In this document: in pieces, positions 60,435-64,000 of the stretch
Layout of the letters: each line of letters opens with the position of its first letter
Position numbering within the stretch: position 1 is the stretch's first letter
Assembly: GCF_014203275.1 (NCBI RefSeq)
Contig: NZ_JACHIP010000002.1
Location: 372,001-436,000, forward strand
Reading direction: 5' to 3'
Origin: Granulicella aggregans
Lineage (GTDB): Bacteria > Acidobacteriota > Terriglobia > Terriglobales > Acidobacteriaceae
DNA length: 64,000 nucleotides
Notes under the pieces: model-generated
Seen by the model: the letters and a program-made list of their open reading frames with translations, nothing else
Told to the model about the DNA's origin: nothing
Database searches by the model: none
Translations under genes and position numbers: made by a program

Positions 60435-61100
60435 TTACTGCTTTCCTTCGTCACTGTCTTTGTCCTTGTCATCTTTGTCGCCAAAGGTGAAGTGCCCCGG
60501 CAGGTCGAGCGCCACCAAGCCAAACTTGGTGCCGCTCCCTTCGGGGTCGATGGCGACGATGTGCTGATGCTGCTTCGATCCCGCCTTTAGCTCCGTCTTC
60601 CCGCTCACATCGTCGTCCACATGGACGTGGCTGTCCTTCTCATCGTCCGAGCAGGTTAGCCCGTCCGGAGTGCGTGTCGGCGATCCCACCGGCGTGTGGT
60701 CTTTGCACTGAATCACCGTGCCGAAGCGGGCTAGACCCTTCTTGTAGAAGGCCAGCACCTGGTCCGGCGGATCCGTCGTGGTGAAGCTCACAGCCTTCAC
60801 CCGGAGCGTGAAGTTTCCAAAGCTCATGTTGATGTCAGCAGCACCATCGTTGTGATCGTCCTTGCTCTTCTTCTTCGTGATGACCGCACCGGGGTAGGTC
60901 GGCAGCCCGGTGCTCTTTACGACGTCCGAGTCATCGGTCTTAACGGACATTCCGCCAAACGGCGTCGCGATCTTCACATTGTCGCCATTGCCGCTTTCGC
61001 TCTTCTTCGATTCAATGCGGCACCCGAGCATCAGGGTGATGGGAAGCGCGCCGAGCAGCAAAAAGGTGATTGGCCTGAAGTTGGACTGGGAACCGGACAT
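60435..61100 (-). CDS. Putative lipoprotein, unknown
   Basis: 221 residues. A signal peptide with an LMLGC lipobox is followed by a Lys/Asp-rich charged protein and a FYKKGLARFGTVIQC block. The C-terminus is highly acidic and repetitive (Asp/Lys). No family is recognised. The ATG at 61100 is preceded by GAGG. It converges on the RlpA-like gene and is divergent from the MerR gene. Confidence 0.7.
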   Translation of the reverse strand: MSGSQSNFRPITFLLLGALPITLMLGCRIESKKSESGNGDNVKIATPFGGMSVKTDDSDVVKSTGLPTYPGAVITKKKSKDDHNDGAADINMSFGNFTLRVKAVSFTTTDPPDQVLAFYKKGLARFGTVIQCKDHTPVGSPTRTPDGLTCSDDEKDSHVHVDDDVSGKTELKAGSKQHQHIVAIDPEGSGTKFGLVALDLPGHFTFGDKDDKDKDSDEGKQ

Positions 61101-61284
61101 GCTGTGCCTCCGCAAAAACGTATGAGACAACATACGACATCGCGCGCTCGACGGTTCACAGAATCTTTCAGGGTAATGCCGCAGGTTCAGCGAAGCTCAT
61201 AAATCCGGGTGCCAGCCGCTATACTTGTTGGCAAGCAAGGCGGCGCACCAGGCTTACTGGAGTCCGCACCGGAGAGAGTCTGCA

Positions 61285-61848
61285 ATGGCACTACGTCAGC
61301 CAGTTCGGAGCGGGGCGAAGACGGACCGGACCGGCGGCGCCTCCAAGAGCGCGCGCGAGATTCCGGACAAGCTCTACTTCCGCATCGGCGAGGTAGCGAA
61401 GCTCTGCGAAGTGGCTCCCTATGTGCTCCGATTCTGGGAGAGCGAGTTTCCACAGCTGAAGCCCAATAAGGGAGGCACCGGCCAGCGCCTCTACCGTCGA
61501 CGCGATGTAGAGATGGCGCTCCGGGTCAAGACGCTCCTCTACGATGAGGGCTACACGATCGCCGGAGCACGCCAGTATCTTAAGGGCGAACTTCGGTCTA
61601 AAGAACCCCTGGCTGCAACACCGGCACCGACAGCGATTGCACCTGCAGCCGAACCTGAATCGAATGACGCGATCTCGGTCAAGCTGCAAGCTCTGCGAGC
61701 CGAAATGCAGTCCCTGCTTGCACTTCTCTCTCAACAGCCGGTTGCAAAGCCCAAGGCAGCGGTGCAGTCGATCCGCGCGGTGAAGCCAAAGGCCGTCGTC
61801 GCAAAGCCCGAGTTCGCCAGCCTCTTCGACAACCTGGACCAGTCCTAG
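61285..61848 (+). CDS. MerR-family transcriptional regulator
   Basis: 187 residues. A winged HTH at about 25-100 ([50 protein letters not shown]) is followed by an Ala/Pro-rich C-terminus with a Leu-rich coil ([18 protein letters not shown]). No ligand-binding Cys set is present, so a metal sensor is unlikely. Its stop (TAG, 61846-61848) interlocks with the stop of the convergent transporter. Confidence 0.85.
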   Translation: MALRQPVRSGAKTDRTGGASKSAREIPDKLYFRIGEVAKLCEVAPYVLRFWESEFPQLKPNKGGTGQRLYRRRDVEMALRVKTLLYDEGYTIAGARQYLKGELRSKEPLAATPAPTAIAPAAEPESNDAISVKLQALRAEMQSLLALLSQQPVAKPKAAVQSIRAVKPKAVVAKPEFASLFDNLDQS

Positions 61849-62810
61849 AGCGCGATCCATCCGCGCGCGATCGCATACAGCGACAGACTCGCCACCACAA
61901 TCCAGAGCGTGATGCCCTGAATCAAGGGACGCACGCCCACCTCGCGCAGCGTCGTGCGCGTGATGCCGGTGCCGATCAGGAAGAGAACCACGGTGAGCGC
62001 TGCGCGGCCGAGCCGGTTGAGCGCACCGAAGAACGGCACAGACTGCGGCAGGAAGTGGGGAACGTAAGTCGCCAGCACCGCCGCTCCGCAGAAGTACAGG
62101 ATGAACCAGGGCCAGTGAATGCGCGTCTTGCTCTTGCGGATCGACGCGGTGGCGATGGCCAGCGGAACAATCCATAGAGCCCTCGCCAGCTTGACCGTCG
62201 TGCCGACTGCAAGCGCCGTTGGCCCGTACTTCGCTCCCGCCCCCACAACCGAGCTTGTGTCGTGGATCGCCAGCGCCGCCCACAGTCCGAACTGCGTCTG
62301 CGACAGATGCAAGGCCCAGCCAATCGCCGGGAAGGTGAGCAGAGCGACTGAGTTGAGCACGAAGACCGTGCCCAGAGAGACTGCCATCTCTTCCTCATTG
62401 GCTTCGAGCACCGGGCCGATGGCGGCAATCGCGCTTCCTCCGCAGATCGCCGTTCCGAAGGCAATCAAGAGCGACTGCGTCTGCTGGACCTTCAGCAGTT
62501 TGCCCAGCGCGACGCCCAGGCTAAGCGCGAAGGTGATGCTGATCGCCGTGTAGATAAATCCGGACTTGCCCGCGTGGACGACCTCCTGCAGGTTCATCCC
62601 GAAGCCCAGGCAGACGACCGCTGCCTGTAGCAGGAACTTCGAAAGATTGCGGCTTTCGACGTGGAAGTGATGGATGGTGGTCAGCCCGAAGATCAGGCCG
62701 CCCGCAAGCGCGATCGGGGGTGAGATAAGCCCGCTGGCCGAGAGAATAATGCCGATATAGAAGAGATTGCGAATCATGTCAGCTACAAGAAGACGCCCGT
62801 GGAGTTGCAT
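61845..62810 (-). CDS. YeiH/UPF0324-family putative membrane transporter
   Basis: 321 residues with about ten TM helices. [16 protein letters not shown] and [33 protein letters not shown] are the family's paired motifs. Members are proposed to export sulfate-like or other small anions. The LysR regulator immediately upstream on the same strand is the family's usual partner (YeiE/CysL-like). Confidence 0.85.
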   Translation of the reverse strand: MQLHGRLLVADMIRNLFYIGIILSASGLISPPIALAGGLIFGLTTIHHFHVESRNLSKFLLQAAVVCLGFGMNLQEVVHAGKSGFIYTAISITFALSLGVALGKLLKVQQTQSLLIAFGTAICGGSAIAAIGPVLEANEEEMAVSLGTVFVLNSVALLTFPAIGWALHLSQTQFGLWAALAIHDTSSVVGAGAKYGPTALAVGTTVKLARALWIVPLAIATASIRKSKTRIHWPWFILYFCGAAVLATYVPHFLPQSVPFFGALNRLGRAALTVVLFLIGTGITRTTLREVGVRPLIQGITLWIVVASLSLYAIARGWIAL

Positions 62811-62866
62811 TGTCGAGACGATTGTTACGATGGGTCATAAGCATTTCTTATAACCTTGCACAAGCC

Positions 62867-63766
62867 TCAACTTCGGAGATCGAAGGCTGCGAAGCGTCGG
62901 AAGGCCGCTGCCGCTCCAACGGGCTCTTGACCGGCACGATAGATCAGGCTGAAGTCACGCTCGATGGCAACGCCCTGAAGGTTGACGATACGAACCGTAC
63001 CAAGCCGAAGCTCTTTCCCGATAGCGCTCTCGGAGACGAACCCCACGCCAAGTCCCGCTTCCACGCCACTCAAAATCGCTTCCGTCGAGTCAAGCTCCAT
63101 CCCGGCATGAAGCGAATTGACGGCGACACCGGCATGTTTCAGCGCGCGCTCCACAACGCGACGAGAGCCCGAGCCGCGCTCCCGCATCAGCAACGGCAGG
63201 CGTGTGAGTTCTTCGATGGAGATGGCCGCCTGGGTCTCTGTTGACCGTCCTTTGCCGCCCGCAATCAAGACCATGCGATCGCGCATCAGCGGTTCTACCC
63301 GAAGTCCTCGCCGCATGGCCGGACCTTCGATCAGGCCAAGCGCTACGCCTTCCGCAACGACTGCCTCGACGATCTCCTCGGTGTTTCCGCTTAACACCGA
63401 AAGCTGCACCTGCGGGTGTTGCCGGTGGAAGGCTCCAAGCACTCGGGGCAGGATGTACTGCGCTATCGTGGTCGAAGCTCCAACACGAAGCTGCCCGCTG
63501 ACCATGTGATTCAACGCTCCCAGCGCGGTCTTCGCCTCTTCAACCAGAGCCGCGGCAGAGAGCGCGTACCCATGCAGAACCCGGCCCGCAGCGGTGACGG
63601 CAATCTGGTTGCCGTCGCGCTCAAACAGCCTCGCTCCGCACTCCTCTTCGAGCGCGCGAATCTGCTGACTCACCGCAGGCTGGCTGAGATGAAGCGCCTC
63701 AGCGGCCTTGCGAAAGCTCATCTGCTCGACCACTTCGCGAAAGACCCTGAGGCGGTGATTTTCCAT
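62867..63766 (-). CDS. LysR-family regulator (CysL/YeiE-like)
   Basis: 299 residues. N-terminal HTH MENHRLRVFREVVEQMSFRKAAEALHLSQPAVSQQIRALEEECGARLF-type block (residues 1-50), then the periplasmic-binding-like effector domain from about 90 (GQLRVGASTTIAQYILPRVLGAF). Start at 63766 is fixed by the HTH. The transporter gene follows 57 bp downstream. The direct repeat at 63771-63800 lies immediately upstream and could be its autoregulatory site. Confidence 0.9.
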   Translation of the reverse strand: MENHRLRVFREVVEQMSFRKAAEALHLSQPAVSQQIRALEEECGARLFERDGNQIAVTAAGRVLHGYALSAAALVEEAKTALGALNHMVSGQLRVGASTTIAQYILPRVLGAFHRQHPQVQLSVLSGNTEEIVEAVVAEGVALGLIEGPAMRRGLRVEPLMRDRMVLIAGGKGRSTETQAAISIEELTRLPLLMRERGSGSRRVVERALKHAGVAVNSLHAGMELDSTEAILSGVEAGLGVGFVSESAIGKELRLGTVRIVNLQGVAIERDFSLIYRAGQEPVGAAAAFRRFAAFDLRS

Positions 63767-63770
63767 GCTG

Positions 63771-63800
63771 TTGACCCTAGTCGAGTAGATTGACCTAGTC
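63771..63800. promoter_or_regulatory. Direct repeat TTGACC(C)TAGTC, candidate LysR operator
   Basis: TTGACCCTAGTC (63771-63782) and TTGACCTAGTC (63790-63800) are spaced 19 nt start to start, close to two helical turns, within the LysR-murJ divergent region. Confidence 0.4.
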
Positions 63801-63864
63801 TCGCAGATTTCACCGACCCCGCCCGATAGAATGGAGGTTTGCAGCCAGTTGGGAGAGATTGAGT

Positions 63865-64000
63865 TTGGCATTGGTGAAGAATCCGGGTGCGGAAAAGCCG
63901 GGCAGGTTTGCCTGGCTGCGCATGTCGCAGACCCAGACCGCATTCTCTGCGACGCTGATCACGATGGCGTCAACCCTGCTATCCGGTCTTCTCGGCCTCG
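63865..64000 (+). CDS. murJ: Start of lipid II flippase MurJ (truncated by window edge)
   Basis: The 45 visible residues contain QTQTAFSATLITMASTLLSG, the conserved first membrane segment of MurJ/MviN, which flips lipid II. TTG at 63865 has GGGAG 9 nt upstream; other in-frame starts at 63859, 63871 and 63874 are possible. The rest lies beyond the window. Confidence 0.8.
   Translation, partial: MALVKNPGAEKPGRFAWLRMSQTQTAFSATLITMASTLLSGLLGL

Overview
The window reads as a chromosomal segment of an acidobacterium, most likely class Terriglobia (Edaphobacter/Granulicella/Terriglobus type). The evidence is high-GC DNA, an Oar-like TonB-dependent receptor with an N-terminal carboxypeptidase-regulatory-like domain, a TPR + FG-GAP + ASPIC/UnbV secreted protein, a DUF3857-transglutaminase-TPR protein, and short dispersed palindromes ending in GGGGCAC or GGATGACA. 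The genus is an inference. There is one tRNA (Cys). I saw no rRNA, IS element, prophage or CRISPR array.

Layout. 1-6.4 kb: tail of an anti-sigma-factor-like gene, a secreted GH2 glycosidase, a single-domain response regulator, a PhzF isomerase and a 1-Cys-type peroxiredoxin preceded by an intrinsic terminator. 6.5-22 kb: tRNA-Cys, three very large envelope proteins on the minus strand, then a small HTH-TOBE protein and the TonB-dependent receptor. 22-31 kb: a chemotaxis operon on the minus strand, cheA-cheW-mcp-cheY-cheB-cheR-cheX, with a divergent CheY. 31-50 kb: housekeeping genes (cysS, tsaD, CCA-adding enzyme, kdsA, M23 peptidase, thiL, rsmD, rsmI) mixed with a flavin amine oxidase, a molybdopterin formate dehydrogenase with its DUF1641 partner, a ROK kinase, a Cys/Met-metabolism PLP enzyme and a site-2-protease-like protein whose metal motif is lost.

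50.8-53.8 kb: a compact sulfur-transfer cluster of CysM-type cysteine synthase, JAMM protease, MoaD/CysO-like carrier and MoeZ-like E1-rhodanese. The carrier does not end in Gly-Gly: five residues (CCCNL) follow the diglycine. This suggests the JAMM protease first matures the carrier, after which MoeZ thiocarboxylates it and CysM uses it to make cysteine.

53.9-59.6 kb: a minus-strand cluster of MBOAT O-acyltransferase, two SGNH-fold exported proteins, an acyl carrier protein and a KAS III homologue whose catalytic Cys is replaced by Ser. Together these look like an envelope acylation system resembling dlt or alginate acetylation, but with its own carrier protein and acyl-handling enzyme. This cluster and the sulfur cluster are the best candidates for undescribed biology here. 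59.8-64 kb: RlpA-like protein, lipoprotein, MerR regulator, YeiH-type transporter with its LysR regulator, and the start of murJ.
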